From Thermothelomyces thermophilus ATCC 42464 (taxonomy: Eukaryota; Ascomycota; Sordariomycetes; Sordariales; Chaetomiaceae): a stretch of 64,000 nucleotides of DNA. The notes under the pieces were generated by a model, which did not search any database, was not told where the DNA came from, and was given only the letters and a program-made list of their open reading frames with translations. This document shows, in pieces, positions 47,125-58,800 of this stretch. Position 1 is the first letter of the stretch, and each line of letters opens with the position of its first letter. The stretch is from assembly GCF_000226095.1 (NCBI RefSeq), contig NC_016475.1, forward strand, positions 248,001-312,000, given 5' to 3'. A program made the position numbers and the translations under genes.

Positions 47125-47999
47125 CTTATTAGTCCGATTAAAAACGATATTCCTACCTAGTAAATCCTTTACTAGGACTCTATAGCTGTCTAACTAGATT
47201 AGGAAAATTAAGTAGAAGTCTATCTATAATTATTAGAACTCTATACTAAGGTACTACTTAATATAGAATTTAATCTAGAAGTTACCGCTAAAAAGATTAC
47301 TAAAGCTAGACGAAAAATAGCTAAATGCTAAAACAAAGCCTACTACCGTAAATTTAGAGCTAAGAATGCCTAAATTAAAGCAGGCGATCTTATTCTAGTT
47401 TATAATAACATTCGGCAGATCGATATAAGCTCGTTTCGAAAACTCTAATATAGGTGGTATAGTCTATACTAGGTCTAGGAAGTTAGGAACAGGAATACCT
47501 ACTACCTAGAGACTCTTAATAGTGTAACTATATAGATACTATATTCCGCGAACCGTATTAAGAAGTTTTTTAAGCGGGATAGAGTTTAGCTTAAAGCCGA
47601 CGGATCTAATAGTCTTCTAGGTAAGTAGAACCCCTAGAACTAAGAAGTAGGTTCTTTATTACTAGAAGCACTTAAAGAAGTAATAATAGAAGAGGAAGCT
47701 CCTAGACGAACTAGGTAACTATAACTAAGCGACTAACTAACTAGATCTAAAGCCTAAAAGTAATAATGGTAACGGTAGGAGCTTATAATTAAACTAACTA
47801 GAGGGAAACCACCTAGGTTTTGACCTTCGAGCTATTAATAGAAATATAAGTTAACCCCGTTTAATTTCACTTTTATTTACTCTTTGTTACCTAAACCCCT
47901 AATTACCCCTTTTCTATACTACCTTTACCCTTTTTCCCTAAACCCTTAGTTCCCTACCTGTAATTGCCGTTTACCCTATTTATAAGCTGCCTGTTAATC

Positions 48000-49461
48000 C
48001 CTAACTATACTATCTAAATCTATTGAAATTAGAGAGCTCTTTTTCTACGTTACTAGCTAGACATTCTTTAGCTAGCTATTAAGGTTAAACTTAGCCTAAC
48101 CTATAAGCCGAGGGTTGGGATCTTAGGAGCTATCATTAATTATATCTTCCTATAAGTACTTCTTATCACTCTAATAATAGTTTCTATACTATCTATTTAG
48201 GATAGGACCTATTAAAATGTAGCTATAGAATGGCTATATAGTATAGATAGTAATAGGCTTCTTATTCCTTAGAGGGATAACCTTAGTTATCGACCTTCGG
48301 TAGGACTATTTATAGGCCTAGCATAGTGCCGGATTCCTATATCCTTAATTAGCTCTTCCTCTAACTAAAGGGAGGAAGTTATTCTTATATATCCCTGAAT
48401 ACCTAGATAAACAAACTAAGAACTCGGGCCTAATAAGTAACTATAGTATAAATCTACTAACCAAACGGACTACCGTTATTAATTTCCGCGAGGACCAGGT
48501 ATAATCGCTTTACTAGAGCTCCCTTATAGGTATAGAAGAATTCTATATAGGTAGGAGCAAGTCTTAGGATTCTAAATATCTACTCTAAAGTATTAGGATT
48601 AAGGTTTAGCTCCTAGTAAATATATAGGACTACTTATATCCTAGGGTACTTAATAAAGAAGAATCTATAGTACGAAAGGAATAGTTTATACTAGTACTAT
48701 ATTAAGGCTACCTTTAGATAATCTAAAGGTATTAAGGGATCTTCTAGGTAAGCTACTCTTATTACCTATATAAACTTAGGAAGTATAAAGAACCGATTAT
48801 CCTAGGTAGTTATCAAATCTACTAGTCAGTTAATTATTAAGGGAAATATAGGCTTAGTATCCTTATTAACTTCTATATCTTCCTAGATAGAGGATTTATA
48901 TCTCTAGTACTTAACTCTTTTAGTAGATATAGTAGTCGAACTTGCTTATAAGAGCTTATAGCAAGTTCGAAGGGGAAGTAATATAGGAAGAAATAATACT
49001 AGCCGTCTAAGTAGAGGAAGACAATTACAAGCAAGAGTTAGTTAGAAGGGTGGAAAAGTAGGAAGAAGTTTAAGGAGAAATAGGGGATACTTATCCTTTA
49101 AATAATTTAATAGTTAGGGTACTAGAACTATTAGACTTCTATTCGAAGAAGGTATACCTAGGCTAGAATAACCTATTATATAACAGGTTATACTCCTTTA
49201 TTACCATTAGATAAAATATAAGTTAAGGTCATTCCTTAGAGTTATAATAAAGAATGACCTAGTTATATAAGGGCTAATATAATTACCTATTAGATAGTAC
49301 CGGAACTAGTAAATATAACCTAGAATAGCCGGATAAAGAAGGCGTCTAGGAGGAATTAGAAGGTCTATAAATACCCTTAACTTAACCCTCCTCCTCTCTC
49401 TCTTTTCTATAACTAATAACTATAAACTATAAATTGCTAACTTGCAAAAACGCTAAATAAA
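48000..49461. other. RIP-mutated sequence of unknown origin, with a promoter-like segment
   Basis: No domain was recognised on either strand at 48,000-49,200. A 9-bp-arm hairpin (AGGTCATTC ... GAATGACCT, about 49,228-49,261) and a TATA-like CTATAAATACC at about 49,363 precede the ATG at 49462 by about 100 bp, followed by a CT-rich stretch (49,385-49,410). This looks like a promoter/LTR of the frame that follows. Confidence 0.45.
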
Positions 49462-51437
49462 ATGTCTTCTCTACCTAGTTAGATAGCTAGGTACTGTTAG
49501 GTAAGCGTTCTACTAAGTAATTCATTTTTAAATGTTAGTAGTCTAGATTTTAAACGACTCTATATAAGTCTCCTAATGGTAAATACGTATAGGGATAACG
49601 TTAGAGAGTTAGATCGACGAAGAAGGGAAGGATCGGTTCCCTTCCTTCTGACTAGAGGGCCGAGCTAACTAAGTATAGGACTACCTTTACTCCTCCTAGG
49701 GGAGGATCCCTAAACCTTAAGGCTCTTTCTTCGGTACCTCTTTATGACTTAGGTTCTAGGGGAAGAAATCGCTAACTACCTAGGGAGTAGTAATACCTAG
49801 AAGCTCTTTAACGAACTATATACTAGGCCTATTCCCTCTCCTAAGGAAGTTATAGCTAGAAGGCTAGAGTAGCTTATAAGTCCTAGCTTTAAGATTAATA
49901 AGTAAATCGTTAATTACCTATTTCCCTTATATACTAGGCTATATAGTTAGGGGAAGATATACTTTAGCTAACGTTAATACGATATCGCTATAAGCCTATA
50001 TAATATTAAAAGGCTTATACTAAGAAAGGAGTACCTAAATAGCTATAATCTCTTAAACCTGCTTTAGTATATATTAGTATCTTATAAGCTATATATCTAT
50101 ATCTTTCTAGAAGCTATTAGCGACCTAAAGCCTAAATGGTTAATACTACCCCTATAAAAATAAAAGGATATAGCCGGAAAACAATTCTAGGTAATCCTTT
50201 ACTACTTATAACAATTATACTAGGCTATAGCTATATATAACTAGATAGAGTCCTATCTCTATTATATAGATTTCTATCCTTCTAATAAATAGAGCTAAAA
50301 AGATCCATTTAAAACTCTATAGGATAAGGTCGTTCTCCCTAGCTTTCTTTTTCTACCGCCCGGAGGTTATATATATTAGCCGATAGTATAGGTAACGTTA
50401 AAGCAAAAGGGCTAGTAGGAATATAGCGTCTGGGTCGCTAAGTTCTGTCGCTTCTACTTTTAGGAAATATAATAGGGAGATAAGGCATAGCTTAAGCTCC
50501 CCTAGTAGAAGGGCTATCTATACGTAAGGCTAAAAGTAATAGAGGCTAAGAATAAGATGTTAATACTCTAGCTTAGAATAATCTAGATAGCTCTAGGCTA
50601 TCTATTTAATAGCTCCCTCTAGCTAGAAAAGCCAAAGAACCCTTAGGGGGATATCTATCCCTATTAACTACCTAGGTAGCCTATAGATAAGCTACTTTAT
50701 AGGCCGCTAGTTCTATAGCTATAGCTATAGCTAGGATAAGCTAAATTAGTTATCTCTATCTAGATAAAGGAAGGAAAAGATAACCTACCGCTAATAAAGG
50801 AGTAACTAGTTATAAAGAAGGATCGTTAGGTCCCCCTAGATAATGCTATCTAGCGGTTTCTTAGTAAGGCGCCTAAGGGACTTAGGCTACCTTAGCTACT
50901 TTAATAAGCGCTCGAGTATCTCTATAAACCAAGGATAGCTATTTACTAGTATATAGTAGAATAGGTAAAAGAGTAACTTATAGCTATAGAAGGATAAAGA
51001 AAACCTTTAAGGTTATAATAGTAGTAACTAGTAAAGTAGGCGCCTTTGGTAATACGATGGCTGCCTAGTTAGACTAAGACAAAGCTAAGTAAGCCGGTAT
51101 AGACATAAGAGATACGCTCGACCTAAGCCGCTAAGAAAGGATAAGCTTATTAGCGTTATCCTAACGATAATCCTACCAAATAGACTCGGCCCCTACTATT
51201 TAAACGTTTAGGGCCTAAAGATCTAGAGCTAGTTCTAGAGTACCTACTATAGTTTATAGGCTAGGATATGTTAAATACTAAAGTAGAAGCCTAGTAAAGG
51301 CATTAGGCGTCTAAGAAACGGCCCTTGCCTAAAGGTAATGGTAAAGCTAAGTAGGCTAAGCATTAAGAGAAATATAAGTAAGGTTTTAGGTCCGAATTTG
51401 CTAGTAGAAGCCTTAGGGCGAATTCAAAGGGGAAGTA
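49462..51437 (+). pseudogene. Unrecognised ~660-codon RIP-stopped reading frame
   Basis: From ATG 49462 one frame runs about 2 kb in which every in-frame stop I read is TAA or TAG, at positions that would be Gln or Trp codons; no TGA was seen. Landmarks: RRRREGSVPFLLTRGP, NTQKLFNELYTRPIPSPKE, PFKTLQDKVVLPSFLFLPPGGY, KAPKGLRLPQLLQQALEYL, a basic C-terminus (KGNGKAKQAKHQEKYKQGF). No CCHC knuckle, protease, RT or integrase motif was seen. It could be a Gag of an unusual element or a captured host-like gene that was amplified and RIP-mutated. I do not recognise it. Confidence 0.5.
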
Positions 51438-51885
51438 TAGACTAGGGCTAGAAGTTCTTAATATAACCAGAGGGATATAGGGTATAGTTTTGTTTTTCCG
51501 GTTCTATAGAGCTTTATTATATACGATAGATATAAATAGGGGTTGCCTATCTAGGGGCGTTAGACAGATAGATAAGGACAATAGATAGCTTTTAACACTC
51601 GTTTGCTCTAATAGATTAGAGTAATAGGATATAGTTCTTCTTTCTTTTATAAGTTAGAGATATCTTTTTCTATATAAGTAGACTCTTCTATGTCTGTCTA
51701 GAGGGATATTACTACTGCTACCTCTGCCTCTATCGTCGTTACTATCTAGATGGTCGGACTTGCCTACTATAACTGTAAATACTTAGATGCCTTGGACATT
51801 TTGAGCTAAAGCTCCTCCCTATCTGACTAGACGGAGGTTTGGTTCTAGAGGTGTTAAGTAGTGCCTTAGAGGGTTGGCATTAGCT
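51437..51885 (+). repeat. ~450-bp LTR-like direct repeat, copy 1, with TATAAATAG promoter
   Basis: It starts TAGACTAGGGCTAGAAGTTC and matches 54,571-54,580 plus 62,197-62,645 over its full length with mostly transition differences. It contains GATATAAATAGGGG at about 51,530-51,545 (TATA box) and CT-rich sequence downstream. Canonical TG...CA ends are not visible, perhaps due to RIP. Confidence 0.6.
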
Positions 51886-51887
51886 TA

Positions 51888-52965
51888 ATATTAAGAATGC
51901 TTACTATTAGATTTAAGTATAAGAAGGGGATAAATAGAAAACTGCCTTTTGAACTTATTATAGATCATTTAAGTATTTAGTTATACTATTTAGCTTAATG
52001 AATATACTAGCCACTTTCTAGAATTATATCTATTAAGTATTAGGTAGACTACTTAATAAATTTTATATAGTTTATTTAGATAATATCCTAATTTTTTCAC
52101 CTAATTACGAAATATATATAAAATATATCTAAAAGGTCCTTAAATAACTATAGAATATATAGTTATATTATAAACCTAGTAAATGTTCATTTTATAAGGA
52201 CTAAGTTAACTTCCTTAGATTTGTAATAAATCGGCAAGGAATTATAATGGATCTAGCATAAATCGAAACGGTAGAGAAATGGCCAGAACCCCAGACCTAT
52301 TATAATATTTAGGTATTTCTCAGATTTATTGATTTTTATCGGAAATTCATTCGCAATTTTTTATAGATTGCCTACCCCCTGACAAGTTTACTAAAAGGGC
52401 TAGAAAAAGGGAGGAAACCAGGAAGAGTTTAATTTAACCTTAAGGAATAAAGAGCATTTCAAGAAATTAAGAACTACTTTAAATCAGCGCTAGTTCTCCG
52501 GTACTTCGATCCTAAAAAGCTAATAACCATCGAAATAGACACTTTTATATTTATAATAGGGGCCGTTTTATTATAGCAAGTAAAGGACTCTTAAAGATAT
52601 CCTATCATATTCTGGTTAGCTAAATTCTTAGGATTAGCCTACTATTATAATACTCTTAACAAGGAAATAATAGCGATCCTAGAAGGCTTTAAGCATTAAT
52701 GACACTATTTGATAAGAAATCCCTATGAAATCATAGTCTATTTAGACTATAATAATTTATAAGGATTTAAGATAAACCTAACTTAATAGTCGCTAAGCTA
52801 GATAGTATATATATCCATTAGGCTTCGATTTTACTATTACGTACTAGCTAGGGAAGTAAAATCCTATAGATAGCCCTTTAAGAAGACTAGATTATAAGGA
52901 AGATAATCCTCTTAGGAACTAAGAATAGTTACCTATAATCTAAAAGAAAATAGCAAACTATAAAA
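51888..52965 (+). pseudogene. Gypsy RT-RNase H fragment (third Gypsy family)
   Basis: The frame begins mid-RT with NAYYQI, then [29 protein letters not shown] (YLDD to YLDN), KPSKCSFYKDQVNFLRFVI, VFLRFIDFYRKFIRNF, and RNase H IEIDTFIFIIGAVLLQQV and NTLNKEIIAILEGFKH. Stops are RIP-type. The upstream RT and downstream integrase are missing; it is bounded by the LTR-like repeat on the left and LINE copy C on the right. The sequence is clearly different from Gypsy-2/3 and from the outer element. Confidence 0.8.
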
Positions 52966-52969
52966 ACAT

Positions 52970-54570
52970 ATATTATTATTATTATTATTATTATTAGTCC
53001 TATACCATTATGCTAATAAGCATATTAGAGCCTCTCTAGTTATATATAAAGGAAACCGTGCCTAATAGGCTAGATAAAAAAAAACCTCTATCCCTCCTTT
53101 AACGCTTGATCTAGAATACTAATACACTATAAAGAAAAGGAGAAGTGGCTAGAGTAACCCTAAAGAGGCCTTCCTTCCCGGTCTAGCCTTCTTACAAGGC
53201 GGTATTCTAGGAGCCTCCCTAGGTCTATTAGCCACTATAGAACCTTCCTTGCTAAACGATAGTTATAGGCCCCTATACCCCGCAAAACGAGGTTTAGATC
53301 CCTTTATAACCGTATTTCCTAGGATTCCTATATTCGGCTTCTTGGTAGGTTTAGGCACTATACGACTAGGTACTCTACAGTTTCCCTCCCCTAGCTATAG
53401 GCACAGTACAGGGTACTAACCCCCGGGACTTGAACCTTAAAAGGGAAGTTATAGAGGCTAATAGCCCCTATACGGGCCTGTACTAGTAGGGAGCTCTAGG
53501 CCTTTATTAGGCCCTAGTGCCTTTATAGGCCTTCCCTTGTAAAAACTAGGCACGGAGGGTCCTTGTCTGACACGCGCTATATCCTCTTACCGGCTTGGTC
53601 GGCCCTCTAACGGTTGCTCTAGCTGGCTAACACGGCTAGTTCTATAGCCTGTAGCCTTCTTTATAGGGTCTGTAAGGGGGGTTGACCCCCTCTATAGCCC
53701 TCCTAAACCTATTACTAGACTGTTAACCTTGCTACCTCTAGGGCTATAGGCTTCGGCTCCTAGCCCCTTGCCCTAGCCCTTCTCTTCTAGAACCTTAGGC
53801 TTAGCCTATTACAGGCCTGTTAGATAAGAGCCCTCGTAAGGACCTAGGAGGCCCCTAGGCCTGCCCTAGTCTATAGGAGTAGCTAGTCGAGTTTAGCTTC
53901 GAAGTCGGCTAGCCTCTTATTAAGGTAGAGGTCGAGGGGCAGCACCTAGGCTTCCGTTTCAAGGCACTAGATAGGGGTAGCTCTATAGGCCCTAGTAACT
54001 ACTCGAAGGGCCCTATATTAGGCCTTTGATAGTTCCCTAGCAGGGCCTTCCGGCTTGCCCCCTAGCTTGGTAGGCTTATAGAAGCTCGAGGCCCTATAAG
54101 CTAGGGCGCTATAGATATACTTAGTATAGACCTTACGAGCCTATAGGAGGCTAGGGCCCTAGGTCTTTATAGTAAGCCTAGTTAAGGTAAACTCCTAGGT
54201 TTCTAGCTTCTTAGCTACCTTTGTATAGTAGGGGCCTTATTATAGCCTCTAGTCTAGCCAGACCCTAAGGAATCTGGCCGACTTTGACAGGGCTATAATA
54301 GTAATACCCCCTCTGGGCTATAGGAGCTCTAGCGGTCACGACTAGTATTTCCGGCCCCTATTAAAGTAAATAAGCTTGTACTTTTCTAGGGCAAAAGCTA
54401 TACCTTAGGTCTTTACCTACTAAAGGCAGGCCTTTTAGGCCCTCTATAGCTAACTATTATAGGCCTCCTTAGCCTTCCTAAAGGCTAGGAGGTTAGTATC
54501 ATTAGCAAAGCCTATTAAACTAACTATAAGGCTAGCCTAGCAAATAGCCTAATAAAGGAAGGCTATATAG
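52970..54570 (-). mobile_element. LINE copy C: 5'-truncated 1.6-kb insertion
   Basis: It starts on the + strand with (ATT)n (52,970-52,996), then the reverse complement of the LINE A 3' half: the 3' UTR (TATGCTAATAAGCATATTAG, GCCTCTCTAGTTATATA), the Cys/His tail and the RT region back through the ADD motif (about 54,485-54,510). Homology ends at GGCTATATAG (54,570), where LINE A would continue upstream, so about 3.6 kb of the 5' side is missing. No clear target duplication was found. Confidence 0.85.
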
Positions 54571-54575
54571 TAGAC

Positions 54576-54580
54576 TAGGG
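54576..54580. repeat. Target-site duplication TAGGG (left) of Gypsy-3
   Basis: These five bases before the LTR start are repeated at 62197-62201. The joined empty site (GACTAGGG|CTAGAAG) matches 51,440 exactly. Confidence 0.9.
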
Positions 54581-55036
54581 TGTGACGAACCCAACTCAGA
54601 CTTCTTCTAAAAGGGTTCAGACAAAGGTAGATTGAGCAGGACAAGCAGGCAGGTCGTCTAGGGGATTCGGTAAAGCCAAAGGGTTCATAACAACACTAGA
54701 GTTGTCTCTCACAGTAGTTAACAACAATGCTTAGTATAAGTACTATAATTATAGGTTACTATCACTAGTGAACTCCCAGAGTCTACTATAACGAGTGACT
54801 ATTTATACGTATATATACTTCTATCGGTCGCTTATAGTCCCCTTCTATCCTGTCCTTAGATTGCCTTCGGTAGCTAGCTATTCTCTGCTATCTTTCCCTT
54901 TTTAGGAATTGTTTGCCTGTGGTAGCCTATGCTCCCTAGCGATCCTATATTAGCCTTGCTTCGTGCCCTTCTTGATTAGTGGCTCATTTAGCCTGCTACA
55001 CCCTACCGGGTCACGGTATATAGTTAGCTTATAATA
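54581..55036. repeat. 456-bp LTR of Gypsy-3 (3' LTR of the minus-strand element)
   Basis: It starts TGTGACGAACC and ends CTTATAATA (ancestral CTTGTGACA by comparison with 61741-62196). Confidence 0.92.
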
Positions 55037-55152
55037 CGATGCCCTCTCTTTAGGGCTTTTAATCTAAAAGCTTCTTATGACTTGTTTTAAGTACTACTAA
55101 TACCCCCTTTTCCTAGTAGGTAATGTCCTTCTTTTGCTAACTTCCTTTTGCT

Positions 55153-55822
55153 ATAGCTAATCGTATTCCTAGGAATTGTCGCGATCTTAAACGCGAACGA
55201 TATACTATTATAATTAAGATTAAGCGAGAAGGTTATAAAGTTACTATACCTTATAAGCGTTATTAGAATATAAAGCCGTGAAAGTATTATATGATGATAG
55301 AGGGTTTAAATAAGTATCAAAACTATATTTATATAGGCAAGAAGTATAGTAGTCCGAACGTTATAGATGCTTATAGGTTCCTCGTTATTTTCCTTTATAG
55401 TCTTAGGTTACTAACTATCTTAGTCCTTCTAAATTTGTCAGAGCAGGAGAAGGTTTCGAGGGAGATTACTAAGACCGAGGCATTACTTGCTTAGACGTTA
55501 AGCCATTTAAGTCGATTACGTCGTTCATAGTAATCCCTACGCGATTATAGTACCAAAGTTTTTCGTTGTGGCGTAGCTTGTCTAGAGGAGGAGGAAGAGC
55601 TAGATACTCCTCTGCCGATATTAGAGACGTAGACCCTTACAGGTTAGGCTTAGGCGTTAGGTGCTTTTAACGTGCTTAATTAGGAGTCGATCAGGTTAGA
55701 TCCTAATCCTAATTCTAGTAGGTTTCCCTCTTTTTCTATTAGGGAATAGGCTTTAGAGCTAGTTCTTATAGCTAGTTAAGATTCTACTAGTAGAACTGCT
55801 TTAGTTTCTTAGAGCAATTTAG
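55153..55822 (+). pseudogene. Antisense Cys-rich ORF carried by Gypsy-3
   Basis: It occupies the same place and strand as the antisense ORF of Gypsy-2 but has a diverged sequence. The start codon is probably ATA 55153 (a RIP-changed ATG: ATA GCT AAT CGT). The Cys-cluster region reads TIPYKRY*NIKP*KYYMMIEGLNK, then YQNYIYIGKKYSS. Nearly every Tyr lines up with a Cys expected from the C-x2-C-x6..7-C...C-x2-C...C spacing of the Gypsy-2 copy. The charged downstream region is shared in character (SEQEKVSREITKTEALL, LEEEEELDTPLPILET). The 67-codon open piece 55291-55494 is part of this remnant. Function unknown. Confidence 0.6.
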
Positions 55823-55839
55823 GTTTTTAATAGGTTCCT

Positions 55840-58800
55840 ATAAGTTGTCTTCTAGTCTAAAATCAAGCTATTTAACTAGGTACTATAGTTCTCTATTAAT
55901 AATATATGAATCTAGAATTTCTTTAACGTCCTATTCTTCCTCTTTATCTTTTGCTTCGATATATATAGTAACCTTAGCATTCTTCAATACTAGTTCGAGA
56001 AGTAAAATATAAAAAATATTTATCTATAGTTATATAGATAATAGTAACAATAGTTAGTAGTTAGATGTCGAAATTCGTTCTTTAATAATAAAGGGTCCGA
56101 CCTTCTTAAAGTCTAGCTTTATGCTTAGTCGTTTGGTTTATAGGTTTCGTATAATTAAGTAGACTTTGTCTCCCCTCTCTAGGCGAGGTCCCTCGAGCCT
56201 ATGTTTGTCATAGTAGTTCTTTATTTTAGTCTTAACAAACTCGAGTTCCTTTTTAAGCTTCTTATATAGTACGTATATCTGTTCTACTTTGACTATTGCT
56301 CTTGGCACTATAACCTCTAGTCCTTGCCTAAGGTCTGCTTTATATCTATAGTTCGCGAAGAACGGTGTAACTTTAGTCGTTTCCGTTAGTATCGTATTAT
56401 AAGCAAGTTATACTATTAGTAATAATATAACCTAGTTATCTTACTAGTAGTTAACGTAAGAGTAGAGGTACTACTTAATAACTTGGTTTAATCGCTCCGT
56501 TTATCCGTTAGTCTATAGGTAATATGCTATTAATTGCTTGCTATTGACGCCTAATCATTACATTAACACTTACTAGAACTTTGATACGAACTTGGTATCT
56601 CTGTCGGTAATCTATTCTTACGGCCAAGTATATACTAATATAACTTGCTAATAGATTACGTCTACTAGCTATTTAGCTATCTAGGACTCCTTATAGGGAA
56701 AGAAGTATACCTATTTAGTTAGGCAATCTACTATAGTAAGAATACTATTATAGATTACTCCCATAGCCGTATCCTTAGATTCTAGCAACTTTATAATAAA
56801 GTCTATCGTAACTAAACTCTATAGTTTATTAGTTATTAGTAATAGCTAAAGTAGCCTATACGGCTTATATCGTGCCGTTTTACTTCGATTGCAAATGTCG
56901 TAGTTTCGTACAACTTCCTTAACTTATACTGTTAACTATAGAAAGTCGTAGTGTTTCCTAACTTATGTAACAGTCTTCGTAACTCCTTTGTATCCTCCGA
57001 GTTTCGACTTATAAAGTTCTCAAATCATTCGTAGCTATTAATCCCTATCGTAGATATATACTTTGCCTTGGTACTAGAGTTTTCTATCTCTTTCTTCTAC
57101 TCTATTAGGTACTAGTAGTCTAGGTGCTATTTAATATTATACCTCGTTAATTCTTTCTTCTCGAAAGATTATATAATATTCTAGGAGCGAGTTAAGTAGA
57201 TTATCTTCTATAGGTATCTATATTTTATAATATAGCGTTCTGTCCATTCGTTCCTTGAATAACGGTGATGTTGTTTCTGTTTGCCCTTCTATGTAATCTG
57301 TTTATCGGCTTAAGATGTCTACTCGTACGTTCTCTTTGCCCTTCTTATAGCAGATCTCAAAGTTAAATTCTACAAGGAATTCTACCTATCGTATTTGTCG
57401 TTTATTAAGCTCCTTTATTATTATAAAGTATCGTAAATTCTTATAGTCTATATATACTTATACCGGTTTAATTATACTATTAAGGTATAGTTACTATTCC
57501 TTGAAAGCTTTGATAATCGTAAGTAGTTCCTTGTTATAGATTAGATAATTAAGATATAGTCTATCGAGCTTCTTTGAAAAGAAGGCTATAGGATATAGCT
57601 TTCCTTATTTGTCTCGTTATCCTAATTATCCTCCGATAGCGTAGTCTAAAGCGTCTGTTTCTACCTTAAATAGCTTCTTAGGGTCTAGTAGTACTAGTAC
57701 TAGATCTTTAGTAATAGTATCGTAGATCTACGTAAATGCTTACTTATACTATTCTTCCTATTGGAATTTAGCGTTCTTCTTAGTAAGTTTATATAAAGGT
57801 TATATAATTGCTCTAAAATCCCTAATGAACATTTGGTAGAAGTTCGTAAATCCGATAAAGCTTTGTATTTCTGTAACTGACGTTAGTCGTAGCCAATTCT
57901 TAATAGCTTTAACCTTTGAGGGTTCTATCTGAATTTATCCTAGGGATATTTCGTATCCTAAAAACACCGTTTTCCTAACATGGAATTCGCTCTTTTCCTT
58001 GTTAACTAATAGTTTATATATATATAATGTATCTAGCATTACTTTTATATACTTCTAGTGTTTATTCATTATCTTAGAGAAGATAAGTATATTGTCGAGA
58101 TAATATACCGCAAATTTGTCGAAAAAGGGTCAGATAGCTTGATTAATCAGGGCTTAGAATATTACTAGCGCGTTTGTAAGTCCGAATAGCATGACAAGGT
58201 ACTTGTAGTAGCTATAAGGTATCCTAAAGGCCGTTTTCCACTCGTCGCCTTCTTTGATCTATATATAGTTATAGGCCGATAGCAAGTCAAGATACGTAAA
58301 ATATTAGGCTCTTACTAACCAATCCTAGAGCCGTAAGATTAGCGGTAACGGGTATTAGTTTTTTATAGTCTATTTATTAAGTTACTAATAGTTAACATAT
58401 AACTATAGCTTTCTATCTTTCTTAGGTATAAATAGGATTAGGTAGCTTACTAGTAATATCAATAGGTGGATATATCCTCTTCAAAGGTTCTCCTCTAAAT
58501 ATTACTTAAGTTCTTCGTTCTATATCTAGCTTATATAGTAAATCTTAAAGAACTTTAGTTATACTCCTTCCTTAAGCTTAATCTCGTAATCCTATAGGCC
58601 GTATTCTAGTAATCCTTCTAGATACTTCGGTTCAAATGCTAGGTGTCCTTTGTATTCTTTCAGTACTTCCCTAGTCTTATCTCGTCTCTCGGTTTTCTAA
58701 TAGTATACAAACTTGGTTCCGTCTATAGCGATACTAGCGATTTCTCCTGTCTCAACCTACTACTCTAATTGCAATACTCTACATTCATTAATAGAGAGAA

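Larger units (their letters stand above)
29530..48000 (+). mobile_element. Outer Gypsy-type LTR retrotransposon, degenerate, with three later insertions
   Basis: With TAA/TAG read through as Gln/Trp, the + strand reads as follows. A Gag-like segment lies at about 29,640-30,720. RT-like sequence spans about 31,700-32,611, including LITFQMPIGLFRIYTF, NSIAQFQQAMTQIFQ and a YLDN box. It resumes after the Gypsy-2 insertion at 40,203 with LKDVYIFLGIISYYR, RNase H (MTDASLFGQGG), HHCC-like integrase (TYQRV...CLECQIQNIKRF) and the integrase core to about 41,902. After the LINE it resumes at 47,135 with the integrase C-terminal GDLILVYNNI...FRKLQYRWY and RIKKFFKRD to about 47,640. The interruptions are LINE B (30438-30547), Gypsy-2 (32617-40197) and LINE A (41913-47124). 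Its own LTRs were not identified, so both end points are approximate. Confidence 0.75.

Noticed and set aside
55291-55494. Free-standing novel 67-residue gene
   Set aside because: It is part of the RIP-mutated antisense frame of Gypsy-3, open only by chance between stops.
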